NCBI GenBank assembly: GCA_002973635.1
Contig: CP027224.1
Span: 1,746,501 to 1,810,500, forward strand
Reading direction: 5' to 3'
DNA length: 64,000 nt
DNA from: Lysinibacillus sp. B2A1
Lineage (GTDB): Bacteria; Bacillota; Bacilli; Bacillales_A; Planococcaceae
Shown: in pieces, positions 36,352 to 46,335 of the stretch
Position numbering within the stretch: position 1 is the stretch's first letter
Layout: each line of letters opens with the position of its first letter
The notes under the pieces: generated by a model
What the model was told of the DNA's origin: nothing
Seen by the model: only the letters and a program-made list of their open reading frames with translations
The model's database searches: none
Position numbers and translations under genes: made by a program

Positions 36352-36564
36352 ATGGGTCCGTTAGCACATATGCCTGCCTTAGATGTAATGTGGGTATCAT
36401 TTTATTGTATCGGCTTTATGATTATCTCGGTCGGTTTAATTTATTTAGCACGTCATAAGATTTCAAATGTTTTTTTACGTACAATCGTAAATTTATCAGC
36501 ATACATATTGTTTGGGCTTGGTACTTTCTTAATGGTATTGATTGTTGCCACATGGCCAGCATAA
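36352..36564 (+). CDS. yphE: DUF2768 small membrane protein YphE
   Basis: 70 residues, two membrane helices (about 12-32 and 44-66). Length and position between gpsA and the yphF lipoprotein match B. subtilis yphE. ATG 36352 follows AAAGGTGG. Function unknown; its place next to spoIVA suggests a sporulation link. Confidence 0.85.
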   Translation: MGPLAHMPALDVMWVSFYCIGFMIISVGLIYLARHKISNVFLRTIVNLSAYILFGLGTFLMVLIVATWPA

Positions 36565-36586
36565 AAAATAATGAGGTGGAAGTGAC

Positions 36587-37378
36587 ATGAAGAAATTAAG
36601 TGCTATTGTAATGGTGCTTGCAACCGCGATCCTTCTAGTAGGGTGTGTAACTCCTGAAGACGAGAAGAGGGCTAAAGTAGTCCCGGATGTAGATCAATTA
36701 GCAGCGGTTCAGCGTGCAGTGGATGAATATCGTGAAGCAACTGGTGGGCTAGTTCCTATTAAAAATAGTGAGCTGGATACTGATATTTATATAAAATATT
36801 TAATTGATTTTGAGAAACTTATGCCGAAATATCTTACACAAATTCCTGGAAATGCCTATGAAAAAGGTGGTATTTTCCAATATATTATTTGGGATCCTGA
36901 GAATAAGGCACAAGTTAAATTAGTCGATTTAAATGCAGCGGAGCGTATCCGTGAGATTAATATTCGTAAAATGTCATCTCAATATTTACCGATAAAAGGA
37001 AATACTGCAGATAATGTGTTTCAAATTGACTTTCAAAAATTAGGCTATAAAAAAGATGTTACTGTAAAAAGTCCTTATTCTGGTGCCGAATTACCTTTAT
37101 TTATGACAGGTGATGGTGAAATGCATGTCGACTACTCAATCGATTTAGGACAACTGCTAAAAGGAGACAATCCTGATGTGAAACCTGGTGAAGATATTCG
37201 TCAGCTGCTTATTGATAAATATCCAGTGGTACCAGCGTATTCTGTGCCATATACGGTTGATGAAAATGGTGAACCAACCTATTTTATGGAAGCCTATGAT
37301 AGTGATGCAAAAAAGGCTAGAGAAAAAGCGATAGAAAAGGTCAAGAAAGAGGCCGAATCTCAAACTAAAAAAGAATAG
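36587..37378 (+). CDS. yphF: YphF-like lipoprotein
   Basis: 263 residues. Lipoprotein signal with LLVGC, Cys20 as lipidation site, then a soluble domain beginning VPDVDQLAAVQRAVDEYRE and a charged C-terminal helix (AREKAIEKVKKEAE). Follows yphE by 22 bp and precedes spoIVA as in Bacillus. No biochemical role known. Confidence 0.85.
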   Translation: MKKLSAIVMVLATAILLVGCVTPEDEKRAKVVPDVDQLAAVQRAVDEYREATGGLVPIKNSELDTDIYIKYLIDFEKLMPKYLTQIPGNAYEKGGIFQYIIWDPENKAQVKLVDLNAAERIREINIRKMSSQYLPIKGNTADNVFQIDFQKLGYKKDVTVKSPYSGAELPLFMTGDGEMHVDYSIDLGQLLKGDNPDVKPGEDIRQLLIDKYPVVPAYSVPYTVDENGEPTYFMEAYDSDAKKAREKAIEKVKKEAESQTKKE

Positions 37379-37384
37379 TTGATA

Positions 37385-37415
37385 AGCTCCTTACATTTGT
37401 AGGGGGCTTTTTCAT
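37385..37415 (+). terminator. Terminator after yphF
   Basis: AGCTCCTTACA and TGTAGGGGGCT pair over 11 bp with G-T pairs, then TTTTTC. Confidence 0.85.
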
Positions 37416-37440
37416 ATTTGTCTAAGGACTTGCATATAGT
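37412..37440 (+). promoter_or_regulatory. SigE-type promoter of spoIVA
   Basis: TCATATT (37412-37418) and CATATAGT (37433-37440) with a 14-nt gap match the mother-cell SigE pattern. spoIVA is SigE-controlled in Bacillus. Confidence 0.7.
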
Positions 37441-37470
37441 GAAAAAGCGTAGATAAAGGAGGCAGAAACC

Positions 37471-38949
37471 TTGAGTGAAGCAGTATTTAGAGAAATTGCA
37501 GAGCGCACAAATGGCGATGTTTATATTGGTGTTGTCGGTCCAGTACGTGTAGGTAAATCTACATTTGTAAAAAAGGTTATGGAAGCAGTTGTATTACCGA
37601 ATATTGTGGATGAAACGGAAAGAATGCGAGCACAAGATGAATTGCCGCAAAGCTCACCGGGGCCAGTCATTATGACTGCTGAGCCGAAGTTTGTGCCTGC
37701 CCAAGCAACACGTATTGCGGTCGGTGAAGATGAAATGACATTCCAAATTCGTTTAGCAGATTGCGTTGGCTATATTATTGATGGGACAAAGGGATATGAG
37801 GACGAAAATGGTCCAAAATATGTGCATACACCTTGGCACACAGATCCAATTCCTTTCCAGGAAGCGGCGAAAATTGGTACAGATAAAGTAATTCGAGATC
37901 ATGCCAACATTGGAATAGTTGTCACAACGGATGGAACAGTGAATGGTATTAGTCGTCGTGCAGCTGAGAAGGCAGAAGAAGAGATAGTAGCGCAACTTAC
38001 TGATATTGGAAAACCCTTTGTCATTGTGTTAAATTGTCAAATGCCAGCAAGAGAGGAGACAGTTCAGCTCCGAAATGAATTATTTGAGCGTTATAATGTC
38101 CCTGTAATTGCGATTTCAATTGATCAAATGCGTGAAACTGATGTTCAATATATCCTGCAAGAGGCGTTATTTGAATTTCCAATCCGTACAATAGAAGTAG
38201 AAAAGCCCGATTGGTTAGATGTTTTAGATGCATCACATCCATTGAATGTGGCCCTTATTGATTCGATGGAAGAAGTATTATCCTCAGTTATGAGAATTCG
38301 AGATGTACAACAGGCGTCAGATGCCTTTAAAGCCATTGATTATATCGATCAAAGTGAGGTGGTGCATGTAGACTCTGGGGCTGGGACCGCGGTTATACGA
38401 GTATCATTACAGGGAGAGCTATATAAATCAGTGTGTAATGAATGGCTAGAAGAACCAATTGAAACAAAGAAAGATTGGCTACTATTTATTAAAGAAGCGG
38501 CTGAGGCAAAGGAAGCACAAAAACGTTTTAAATCAGCTATTAACGATGCTGATTCCACTGGCTATGGTGTAACTTTGCCGATGATGCAGGAATTTGAGCC
38601 AACAGCACCTGAGCTCATTAAGCAAAATAATTTCTTTGGTGTCCGTATGAAAGCAAAGGCACCATCTTATCATATCATTCGAGTAGACATGGAATCTGAA
38701 TTTGCTCCGTTAATTGGCTCTGAATTCCATAGTCAACAGTTACTTAAGGATTTAAATCATGCTTATTTACATGATCGTGATGCATTGTGGAATACACAGC
38801 TTTTCGGAACCCCATTGCATGAAGTGTTAAAAGAAGGAATACGCTATAAAATGGATGCTGTTCCACCTACAGCCAAAAAGCGCATGCGTCAAACAATCGA
38901 ACGAATGGTGAACGAGGGTGACAGAGGATTAGTTACGTTTATTTTGTAG
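37471..38949 (+). CDS. spoIVA: Stage IV sporulation protein A, spore-coat ATPase
   Basis: 492 residues from TTG 37471 behind AAGGAGG. N-terminal GTPase-like fold with Walker A GPVRVGKST (23-31); the C-terminus ends DRGLVTFIL, like the conserved tail needed for targeting to SpoVM. SpoIVA polymerises irreversibly on the forespore using ATP and forms the base of the coat. Length equals the B. subtilis protein. Confidence 0.97.
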   Translation: MSEAVFREIAERTNGDVYIGVVGPVRVGKSTFVKKVMEAVVLPNIVDETERMRAQDELPQSSPGPVIMTAEPKFVPAQATRIAVGEDEMTFQIRLADCVGYIIDGTKGYEDENGPKYVHTPWHTDPIPFQEAAKIGTDKVIRDHANIGIVVTTDGTVNGISRRAAEKAEEEIVAQLTDIGKPFVIVLNCQMPAREETVQLRNELFERYNVPVIAISIDQMRETDVQYILQEALFEFPIRTIEVEKPDWLDVLDASHPLNVALIDSMEEVLSSVMRIRDVQQASDAFKAIDYIDQSEVVHVDSGAGTAVIRVSLQGELYKSVCNEWLEEPIETKKDWLLFIKEAAEAKEAQKRFKSAINDADSTGYGVTLPMMQEFEPTAPELIKQNNFFGVRMKAKAPSYHIIRVDMESEFAPLIGSEFHSQQLLKDLNHAYLHDRDALWNTQLFGTPLHEVLKEGIRYKMDAVPPTAKKRMRQTIERMVNEGDRGLVTFIL

Positions 38950-38984
38950 AAATAAAAAGAAAAATAAAGCGCAAAAATTTAGTG

Positions 38985-39024
38985 CAGGGCTTTTCGTTTT
39001 TATGCGAAAAGTCCTGTTATTTTT
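38985..39024 (+). terminator. Terminator after spoIVA
   Basis: CAGGGCTTTTCG and CGAAAAGTCCTG form a 12-bp stem (one G-T), then TTATTTTTG. Confidence 0.9.
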
Positions 39025-39148
39025 GTTTTTTGGGTGAAAAACTGACTTTTTGGTTATAATCATGAATGAATACAGTTGCGTCGCGGTTTTCTATGTGTTA
39101 CTCTTTTTACAGAATTGGTTCATGACCCTTTGAGAGGAGGTGAATGGT

Positions 39149-39421
39149 GTGAATAAAACAGAATTAGTAAACTCTGTTGCTGAAGCTGCAGGTCTTTCTA
39201 AAAAAGACGCTTCTAAAGCAGTTGAAGCTGTATTTGATACAATTCAAGATGCTCTTGCAAAGGGTGACAAAGTACAATTAATTGGTTTTGGTAACTTTGA
39301 AGTACGTGAACGTGCGGCTCGTAAAGGTCGTAACCCACAAACTGGTAAAGAAATCGAAATCGCTGCTAGCAAGGTACCTGCTTTCAAACCAGGTAAACAG
39401 CTCAAAGACGCTGTAAAATAA
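39149..39421 (+). CDS. hbs: DNA-binding protein HU
   Basis: The second GTG (39149), eight bases after GGAGG, gives the standard 90 residues ([18 protein letters not shown]). The DNA-arm signature [21 protein letters not shown] is complete. HU compacts and bends DNA. Single gene between two terminators, as in Bacillus. Confidence 0.97.
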   Translation: MNKTELVNSVAEAAGLSKKDASKAVEAVFDTIQDALAKGDKVQLIGFGNFEVRERAARKGRNPQTGKEIEIAASKVPAFKPGKQLKDAVK

Positions 39422-39441
39422 TACACGTCTAGTAGTTACAT

Positions 39442-39486
39442 AGAGCAGTCTTCATGTAATCGAACATGGAGGCTGCTCTTTTTAAC
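39442..39486 (+). terminator. Terminator after hbs
   Basis: AGAGCAGTCTTCATGT and ACATGGAGGCTGCTCT pair over 16 bp with few mismatches, then TTTTT. Confidence 0.9.
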
Positions 39487-39752
39487 TTTTACTGAGGGCT
39501 TACAATGATATACTAGATAATTATTAATACATAGTGGATTTGAAAAGGGATGTTTTATTGTGAATGAAGCATTCTAGATAGTATATGCATAATTCAAGAA
39601 TATGCTCTTTCCCAAAATTTCAGAATGGTTTCATTGCTCGGTAAGTATTGAAATTTTTTTAATCAGGTATGTCGTTTTGCGCTAACCTTTTGGATATGCT
39701 ACGATGCATAGGGAAATGTGTAATGTTTTGATACGCAGGAGGTTTTTTACGA

Positions 39753-40322
39753 ATGTCGAATGTTAATTTATTGAAAATAGAAGAAGCAGTAAAAATGATA
39801 TTAGAAGCTGTAGGAGAAGATGTAAATCGTGAAGGTTTACTGGATACACCAAAACGAGTTGCTAAAATGTATGCTGAAATGTTTAGTGGCTTACATGAAG
39901 ATGCAAGAGATTATTTTAAAACAGTTTTCCATGAAGATCATGAGGAATTAGTGCTTGTGAAGGACATTCCATTTTATTCAATGTGTGAGCATCACTTGGT
40001 TCCTTTTTACGGAAAAGCTCATGTGGCATACATACCTAACGATGGAGTAGTTGCAGGCCTAAGTAAATTAGGGCGTGCAGTTGAAACAATTGCTCGTCGT
40101 CCGCAATTACAAGAGCGTATAACTTCCTCTGTAGCTGACACGATTATGGAAATGCTATCTCCAAAAGGAGTCTATGTGGTGATTGAAGCGGAACATATGT
40201 GCATGACGATGCGTGGATTAAAGAAGCCTGGCGCTAAGACTGTGACATCGGTTGCACGTGGCATTTATGAAGAAGATGAAGTAAAACGAAGAGAAGTATT
40301 GTCATTTATTCAAATGTCTTAA
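39753..40322 (+). CDS. folE: GTP cyclohydrolase I
   Basis: 189 residues from ATG 39753. Zinc and substrate motifs: [19 protein letters not shown] and the distal [14 protein letters not shown]. First step of folate synthesis, converting GTP to dihydroneopterin triphosphate. Together with mtrB it forms the mtrAB pair of Bacillus; 63 bp separate them here. Confidence 0.96.
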   Translation: MSNVNLLKIEEAVKMILEAVGEDVNREGLLDTPKRVAKMYAEMFSGLHEDARDYFKTVFHEDHEELVLVKDIPFYSMCEHHLVPFYGKAHVAYIPNDGVVAGLSKLGRAVETIARRPQLQERITSSVADTIMEMLSPKGVYVVIEAEHMCMTMRGLKKPGAKTVTSVARGIYEEDEVKRREVLSFIQMS

Positions 40323-40385
40323 ATTGCATGTCTAATTATGTTATGATGGACTAAGAATTTGTCGGATTTAAGGAGTGTACAAATA

Positions 40386-40604
40386 ATGTCACAAGATTAT
40401 ATTGTTATTCAAGCAGAGGAAGATGGCGTGCATGTAATCGGTTTAACGCGTGGGACAGATACAAAATTCCACCATTCTGAAAAATTAGATGCAGGCGAAG
40501 TGATGATTGCTCAATTTACTGAACATACATCTGCTATGAAAATTCGTGGAAAAGCGCAAATTCATACAGCTCATGGTGTTATTCATAGTGAGGCTAAAAA
40601 ATAA
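40386..40604 (+). CDS. mtrB: TRAP, tryptophan RNA-binding attenuator protein
   Basis: Start at ATG 40386 behind AAGGAGTG; 72 residues. [19 protein letters not shown] is nearly identical to B. subtilis MtrB, including the Lys and Arg that contact GAG/UAG triplets (KIRGKAQ). The 11-mer binds tryptophan and then trp leader RNA. Its presence predicts TRAP control of trp genes elsewhere on this chromosome. Confidence 0.97.
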   Translation: MSQDYIVIQAEEDGVHVIGLTRGTDTKFHHSEKLDAGEVMIAQFTEHTSAMKIRGKAQIHTAHGVIHSEAKK

Positions 40605-40849
40605 AAGCCGTATGTCTATTATGGGACACATATAACTTGCTTAGATGTGTAAACTTAGTATTGTTTTAATCCGATTTTAAAGGCAGTTGGATTTCAACCA
40701 TTTTGATGGTGAAAAGCTTGCTGCCTAATATGTTGATGGAAGCGAAATTTTTTTATGACAAATCGTCGCGTATGCTATAATGACTCAGTAAGCAAACGTT
40801 AGGAGATAAAAGCAACTAACGTATTTGAAAGTGAAATGGAGTAAGGTCT

Positions 40850-41617
40850 ATGAATGCAACATACATTCAAAATTCAATTGCACAATTAAAAACAGAGATT
40901 TTCATGGATGTTCGTCATAGAACTTTGCAAAAATACACAGGGGCGCCTGTGCTTGATGAAAATCAATTGTTTTACTTGTTAGTTCCTTTTTTGAATGGTG
41001 AGAAGTGGCAGCAGGAGCAAAGAGAAGCTGCAATTACAGTTGGAATTGTGTACGCAGCCCTTGCGGCCCACGATCATATAAAAGAATTAGACGCCACATC
41101 TAAAGAACAGCAGCTAACCGTTTTAGCTGGGGATTTTTATAGTGGGCGCTATTATGAGATTTTAGCGATGTCTGGAAATGTCGCTTTAATTCGAAATTTG
41201 TCACAGGGCATTGTCACACGCTGTGAACACCAAATAAAGGTGTATGAGGCGACAAAAAGATCGATTGAGCAATGGATTGCTTCAATGAGCACTATAGAAT
41301 CAGGGTTGATTGCCAAATTTTTTGAGCTTTATTCATTCGAAAAGTATATTCCAATAGTGGAAAAAAGCTTAATTATTTTACGTTTAGAGAGAGAATGGGT
41401 GGCTTATCATCGTGGACAAGTGTCTTTAATGAGCAAGGCACTTGAAGAGAGTGCAAGGTATGATGGCACAACCTATTACAGTGTCATCCAGGATAAAGTT
41501 GTGCAATTAAAAAAAGAGCTATTACAGGATATTACTGAGGCATCGTTTATACAAGGTGATGTGAAACAGGCTCTACAAGCACGCGTAGAGGCATCTATTG
41601 CTTCTACTAATGGATAA
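40850..41617 (+). CDS. hepS: Heptaprenyl diphosphate synthase component I
   Basis: 255 residues from ATG 40850. All-helical regulatory subunit with the HepS stretch [15 protein letters not shown]. It pairs with HepT to make the C35 side chain of menaquinone-7. Directly followed by menG and hepT in the conserved operon order. No DDxxD motif, as expected for the small subunit. Confidence 0.93.
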   Translation: MNATYIQNSIAQLKTEIFMDVRHRTLQKYTGAPVLDENQLFYLLVPFLNGEKWQQEQREAAITVGIVYAALAAHDHIKELDATSKEQQLTVLAGDFYSGRYYEILAMSGNVALIRNLSQGIVTRCEHQIKVYEATKRSIEQWIASMSTIESGLIAKFFELYSFEKYIPIVEKSLIILRLEREWVAYHRGQVSLMSKALEESARYDGTTYYSVIQDKVVQLKKELLQDITEASFIQGDVKQALQARVEASIASTNG

Positions 41618-41631
41618 GAGAGGTTTTCAAA

Positions 41632-42336
41632 ATGGCTAAGACGAAAGAAGAGCACGTTCACGAAGTATTTGAAAGTATTTCGGATAACTACGACAAAATG
41701 AATGGCGTTATTAGTTTCCAGATGCATGTTGGCTGGCGTAATGATACGATGAAACACATGGCTGTAAAACCTGGATCAAAGGCACTGGATGTTTGTTGTG
41801 GGACAGCAGATTGGACAATTGCCTTGGCACATGCTGTTGGTGAAAATGGAGAAGTAAAGGGGCTTGATTTCAGTAAAAACATGCTGAAAGTTGGGGAGCA
41901 AAAGGTTAAGCCATATCCTCAAATCGAGCTTATACATGGGAATGCCATGGAACTGCCTTTTCCAGACAATACATTTGATTATGTGACGATTGGTTTTGGT
42001 CTTCGTAATGTTCCTGATTATTTACAGGTGCTCAAAGAAATGAATCGTGTTGTAAAACCAGGAGGAATGGTTGTTTGCTTAGAGACATCACAATCAGAAA
42101 TTCCAGGCTATCGACAATTATTCCGTTTTTATTTTAAATATATAATGCCGATATTTGGTAAAATATTTGCGAAAAGCTATAAAGAATATTCTTGGCTACA
42201 GGAATCTGCAAATGATTTCCCAGGTATGAAAAAGTTAGCGGCAATGTTTCAACAGGCAGGTTTAGAAAAAGTAACGTACAAAGCATACAGTGGCGGTGCT
42301 GCGGCAATGCATATGGGCTTTAAAAAGGTACGTTAA
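41632..42336 (+). CDS. menG: Demethylmenaquinone methyltransferase
   Basis: 234 residues from ATG 41632. SAM-binding [15 protein letters not shown] (about 50) and the UbiE/MenG signatures DKMNGVISF and [10 protein letters not shown]-terminus MHMGFKK. It performs the last step of menaquinone synthesis. Lies between hepS and hepT. Older symbols: menH, ubiE. Confidence 0.96.
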   Translation: MAKTKEEHVHEVFESISDNYDKMNGVISFQMHVGWRNDTMKHMAVKPGSKALDVCCGTADWTIALAHAVGENGEVKGLDFSKNMLKVGEQKVKPYPQIELIHGNAMELPFPDNTFDYVTIGFGLRNVPDYLQVLKEMNRVVKPGGMVVCLETSQSEIPGYRQLFRFYFKYIMPIFGKIFAKSYKEYSWLQESANDFPGMKKLAAMFQQAGLEKVTYKAYSGGAAAMHMGFKKVR

Positions 42337-42355
42337 TGGGGGAAGGTTTTCACGC

Positions 42356-43330
42356 GTGGAAAAGATGAAGTTAAAACTACTCTATTCCGATTTGAAATCA
42401 GATATCGATATCATTGAACAAGAACTAGAAAAAGCAGTGAACTCTTCTTCCTATTTGATCAATGATGCTTCTCTCCATTTATTACAAGCTGGTGGCAAAC
42501 GGATACGGCCAATTTTTGTATTGCTTGGTGCAAAATTTGGGGACTATGATATCCAGAAAATGAAGGATGTTGCTGTGCCTTTAGAGCTTATTCATATGGC
42601 ATCACTTGTGCATGATGATGTTATTGATGATTCCAATATGCGAAGAGGACGCCCGACTGTCAAATCCCAATGGAATAATAGAGTAGCAATGTACACGGGC
42701 GATTTTATTTTTGCACGTGCACTAGAATATATAACGAAGCTTGAAGACCCATTAGTTCATCAAATTTTAGCGCGAACAATGGTGGAGATTTGTAACGGTG
42801 AGGTCATTCAAATCGAAGATAAGTTTAGATTAGATCAGGGTTTAAAGGATTATTTTAGACGTATTAAACGCAAAACGGCATTGCTGATTTCTTCAAGTTG
42901 TGAGCTCGGTGCAGTAGCAGCAGGTGTCGATACTAAAACAGTAAGACATTTGAAACGCTTCGGCTATTTTGTAGGTATGAGCTTCCAAATTATAGACGAT
43001 GTTTTAGATATTATGGCAACGGATAAAGAATTAGGCAAGCCAGCAGGTAGTGATTTACTACAAGGAAATATTACCTTACCGATTTTATTATTAAAGGATG
43101 ATCCAGAGATGCAGCCTTACCTTGTAAAGGTATTTGCGGGTACATTAACTGAGACAGATAGACAAAATATGTTAAGGTATGTGCGTAAATCTCGTGCAAT
43201 TGAGCAAGCTAATCGTATGAGTGATAAATATTTGAAAAAAGCCTTGCAGGAAATTGATGCTTTACCAAAACATCCCGTTAAGAAAAAACTGCGTGATGTT
43301 GCTTTGTTTATGGGCAAGCGTAAATTCTAG
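42356..43330 (+). CDS. hepT: Heptaprenyl diphosphate synthase component II
   Basis: GTG 42356 behind GGGGGAAGG gives 324 residues; ATG 42365 is an alternative. Both aspartate-rich motifs of trans-prenyltransferases are intact: LVHDDVIDDSNMRRG and FQIIDDVLDIMA. Catalytic subunit that adds isoprene units with HepS. Confidence 0.96.
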   Translation: MEKMKLKLLYSDLKSDIDIIEQELEKAVNSSSYLINDASLHLLQAGGKRIRPIFVLLGAKFGDYDIQKMKDVAVPLELIHMASLVHDDVIDDSNMRRGRPTVKSQWNNRVAMYTGDFIFARALEYITKLEDPLVHQILARTMVEICNGEVIQIEDKFRLDQGLKDYFRRIKRKTALLISSSCELGAVAAGVDTKTVRHLKRFGYFVGMSFQIIDDVLDIMATDKELGKPAGSDLLQGNITLPILLLKDDPEMQPYLVKVFAGTLTETDRQNMLRYVRKSRAIEQANRMSDKYLKKALQEIDALPKHPVKKKLRDVALFMGKRKF

Positions 43331-43416
43331 CTTTTTGTTGTACAAAAGCTCATTTTTTGTTAATATTTATCGGTAGGTGTAAAACCTGTTAGACGAATTT
43401 AAGGAGTGTTTTTAAC

Positions 43417-43833
43417 ATGGCAATCGAAAAAACTTTTTTAATGGTTAAGCCTGATGGCGTAGAACGTCAAGTAGTAGGAGATATCGTAGACCGTTTCGAA
43501 CGTCGCGGTTTTATAATGAAAGGTGCTAAATTAATGGTAATTCCTCAAGAATTAGCAGAAAAGCACTATGCGGAGCACGCTGAGCGTCCATTCTTTGGTG
43601 AATTAGTAGAATTCATCACTTCTGGTCCTGTATTCGCAATGGTATGGGAAGGCGAAAACGTAATCAAGCTTGCTCGTACTATGATGGGTGCAACTAAACC
43701 TGAAGAATCTAACCCAGGTACAATCCGTGGAGACTACGCAACAACTGTTTCTCACAACATCATTCACGGTTCTGACTCTCTTGCTTCTGCAGAGCGCGAA
43801 ATCGGCTTATTCTTCGGTGAAGATTTAGTTTAA
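43417..43833 (+). CDS. ndk: Nucleoside diphosphate kinase
   Basis: 138 residues; the active-site NIIHGSDS carries the phosphorylated histidine, and the N-terminus reads [17 protein letters not shown]. It equalises nucleoside triphosphate pools. In Bacillus ndk is followed by cheR or aroF; here an integrative element begins about 100 bp downstream, so this is the last core gene in the window. Confidence 0.97.
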   Translation: MAIEKTFLMVKPDGVERQVVGDIVDRFERRGFIMKGAKLMVIPQELAEKHYAEHAERPFFGELVEFITSGPVFAMVWEGENVIKLARTMMGATKPEESNPGTIRGDYATTVSHNIIHGSDSLASAEREIGLFFGEDLV

Positions 43834-43918
43834 TTTCGAATAGACCAAGCGTAGCGAAAATAACTACGAATTGAACTCAATAAAAAATCATCTATTTTTC
43901 CGATGTGACTTTTACCTT

Positions 43919-43946
43919 CTAACAAAAAATGTTAGGGGGTTTTTTG
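43919..43946 (+). terminator. Terminator at the ndk/integrase junction
   Basis: CTAACA and TGTTAG stem with 5-nt loop, then GGGGGTTTTTTG. Its G-run also serves as the likely ribosome site of the integrase TTG at 43948. Confidence 0.7.
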
Positions 43947-43947
43947 T

Positions 43948-44985
43948 TTGTCAAGATTATTTAATAAAGTTAACGCAAACATTGATTTAAGCTTATTGAC
44001 TATCAAAACTGAAAAAGAACCAAAGAAAGAAATGGTGACAAAAATTAATAACTCAATAGTTAAAATGGATACGTTTGATGAATTGGACAACAGAAATTTA
44101 ACCATTAAACACGCCATACAAATTTTAAATCAACAATGGCGACTAAACGGATTAAGACCAAGAACAATTGATAGTTACAAATATAATTTTAAGCGATTTG
44201 TTGAAGTTACTAAAGTTGAATATCTCCATGAAATCAACAATGAAAAAATTTATCAATATTTATCAAGTTTCAAAAATGCAAAGGACACATCTCTACATGG
44301 TCGTTTAAAGCAAATTAAAGCCGTTTTAAGCAAGTGTCACGATAATGGTTGGTATAACTCAAAGTTTTGGACAAACATCAAAATAAAAGTAAATACAAGC
44401 GTTAAGGAAGCTACTACGGAAAGTGAACTGGCACTTTTGTTATCACTTTTGGATAAATCAACGTATTCAGGGTTACGTGATAGTATAGCAATTTTACTTT
44501 TATACAAAACAGGTATTCGAATTAAAACATTAGGTGCTTTAAGAGAACAGAATATTGATTTTGAAAATATGCTTTTGAAGTTACAAGGAGAGATAATGAA
44601 ATCGCATAGACCATTGATTCTTCCTTTAGATGATGAAATGTGTACTTTATTAAGAGAGTTAATTTCAATAAATGATGATATTAGGAAAGAACATAGAGAA
44701 AAGAATGATTATATTTTCCTTTCAAACATAGGCATACCAATTTCAAATACAGTTTCACCGTCAAATTTAATTGCAAAGAATTTATGGGTGTACAGTAAAA
44801 AGTGGAATTTAAAGAACGTTAATCCTCACTCTATTAGAAGATTGTATGCCCAGAATTTGGTGAAACGTGGAGCCGATATAAATTTAGTATCTCATGCACT
44901 AGCTCATTCTGACTTATCGACAACTACGAGATATTTGGGGTTAGATGTTGATACAGTAGCAAAGAATTTACGTGATTTTTTATAA
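43948..44985 (+). CDS. Tyrosine recombinase (integrase) of the right-hand element
   Basis: 345 residues from TTG 43948. Core-binding domain about 50-145, catalytic domain about 155-345 with the full set: Arg191 in TGIRIKTLGAL, a Lys in the 218 region, His294-x-x-Arg297, His320 in ALAHSDLS and the nucleophile Tyr329 in TTTRYLGL. It is the first gene after ndk and probably integrates the element there; attL should lie between 43834 and 43947. A Xer/phage-type integrase, not a serine recombinase. Confidence 0.9.
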   Translation: MSRLFNKVNANIDLSLLTIKTEKEPKKEMVTKINNSIVKMDTFDELDNRNLTIKHAIQILNQQWRLNGLRPRTIDSYKYNFKRFVEVTKVEYLHEINNEKIYQYLSSFKNAKDTSLHGRLKQIKAVLSKCHDNGWYNSKFWTNIKIKVNTSVKEATTESELALLLSLLDKSTYSGLRDSIAILLLYKTGIRIKTLGALREQNIDFENMLLKLQGEIMKSHRPLILPLDDEMCTLLRELISINDDIRKEHREKNDYIFLSNIGIPISNTVSPSNLIAKNLWVYSKKWNLKNVNPHSIRRLYAQNLVKRGADINLVSHALAHSDLSTTTRYLGLDVDTVAKNLRDFL

Positions 44986-45358
44986 GTGCTAACATATGAT
45001 AACCATCATTAGTACAGAGATAAGTGGATTTCGTGAGATAAGAGCCTCTTAAAATGAAACAGCGAAAACGAGGTCACATTTGAAACATTCATTAATTTAT
45101 CCATTGGTAAGTCGATTAAGATAAACGAGGTTGCACTATCAAAACAAGAGATATTCATGATGCTAAAGTATTTTTATGATGCGGAGGATAGATATACTTT
45201 ATAGAATGATTGTATAGTTAGATTTTAAATATTTATAAATTAAATGCATGTTAAGGTGTTGGTTACAAAATCAGCATCTTTTCGTTTTATAGTTGGAATT
45301 TTTGGTTGTTTAATTTATAATATAATTAACTAATGATATGTAATAAGGAGTTGGTCTT
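44986..45358. other. Intergenic region after integrase with possible gene remnant
   Basis: No intact gene. From 45058 to about 45204 a 48-codon open stretch without start (NENEVTFETFINLSIGKS and on to DAEDRYTL) looks protein-like and may be a remnant. A single GGTTACA sits at 45261-45267, the same 7-mer as in the iteron loci. AT-rich promoter-like sequence precedes the gene at 45359. Confidence 0.4.
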
Positions 45359-45808
45359 GTGAACTGGAAAGATAATAAGAATGATAAAAGTAGATATTAC
45401 GGTGCTGGTAATAAATATATGTTCTTAAAAATCGGAAAACAAGTTTATAACGATACAGGTAGAGAGTTTACAAAGTTGACTACATCAAAAATCCTAAAAG
45501 AATATTTAGATGAGCAACAATTAGGCTTTTTTAAATTTGGTGTTGATAAGAAAGGCAATAAAACAAAGTTATTTATTTTATTCAGTAATGAGGAAGATAC
45601 TTTTTACGGTTTGAGAAATGCAGAAGGCGGTCATAAAACAACCGTTAGCATTAATCAAATTGTGGATGATTTAAAAGTGGATGGCATTGACTTACCACTT
45701 GAGCGCCTAAAAATAGAAGATGTCCCTGAAGCTGATAAAGAAAAATTAGGCGTAGATAAAGAAGCACATTTGTTTGAGGTGATTCTTCCTACAACAGAGA
45801 AGGCATAA
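45359..45808 (+). CDS. Hypothetical protein of integrative element
   Basis: 149 residues from GTG 45359, eight bases after AAGGAG. Lysine-rich, soluble, starts MNWKDNKNDKSRYYGAGNKY; middle part GFFKFGVDKKGNKTKLFILF suggests a beta-rich fold. C-terminal part is acidic. Own terminator follows. It precedes iteron locus A, so a role as regulator or replication factor is possible but unsupported by any motif. Confidence 0.6.
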   Translation: MNWKDNKNDKSRYYGAGNKYMFLKIGKQVYNDTGREFTKLTTSKILKEYLDEQQLGFFKFGVDKKGNKTKLFILFSNEEDTFYGLRNAEGGHKTTVSINQIVDDLKVDGIDLPLERLKIEDVPEADKEKLGVDKEAHLFEVILPTTEKA

Positions 45809-45882
45809 TATAGCTTTCTAAGGCTATTTAGCAGTAACCACACATAAGTAATAAGCCAAAATATCATAGGTCATAGATGCAG

Positions 45883-45911
45883 CCATGCGAGTATAAACGC
45901 ATGGTTTTTTG
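45883..45911 (+). terminator. Terminator before iteron locus A
   Basis: CCATGCG and CGCATGG stem, 8-nt loop, then TTTTTTG. Confidence 0.9.
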
Positions 45912-45932
45912 TTTATGGATTCCATTTGTTGC

Positions 45933-46236
45933 GGTTACATCGGTTACACAAGTTACAGCTTATTTGACTAAAAAGTTTATTAGGATTTTTTCTTTACTAC
46001 ATAAAAAAATAGATGTATATCTTAACTATAAAAATAGTGTAACCAGTGTAACCGTAATAGATAAATTAATCATATTAAAAATAAAGTATTAATTATAAAC
46101 CTTGATATATCAGGGTTTATGGAGGTTTTATGTTCTATTTTAAATGAAAAATTAGCGGTTTTTATGTGTAACCAGCATAGCTATTTTTGTAACCGAGAGG
46201 GGTAAAAATGTAACCAATGATAGTAAATTTGTAACC
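45933..46236. repeat. Iteron locus A: nine GGTTACA/TGTAACC sites
   Basis: Three GGTTACA-type sites at 45933, 45942 and 45951 (period 9; the third reads AGTTACA). After an 80-nt gap come two TGTAACC at 46038 and 46047 (period 9), then the 26-bp near-palindrome at 46095-46120 (core TTGATATATCAGG), then four TGTAACC at 46167, 46188, 46209 and 46230 (period 21, two helical turns). The region is AT-rich and non-coding, directly upstream of the ssDNA-binding and polymerase genes. Iteron spacing of this kind marks plasmid-type origins or arrays for a DNA-binding initiator. Confidence 0.85.
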
Positions 46237-46335
46237 GCTACATAATAAAAAATTGAAACTGTGTAAAATTTGGTTGATGGAATTAATGAATTTGTAATAA
46301 TATATGTTTGTAAGATTGAAAGGAAGGATGATAAT

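Noticed and set aside
40681..40726. AGGCAG/CTGCCT structure upstream of hepS as riboswitch or terminator
   Set aside because: Outer stem is only 6 bp with a long interior, no T-run follows and no known riboswitch core is recognisable.
45877..46092. 71-codon frame through iteron locus A
   Set aside because: It begins inside a terminator hairpin and its composition simply follows the iterons (VTSVTQVT, VTSVTV). No usable ribosome site.
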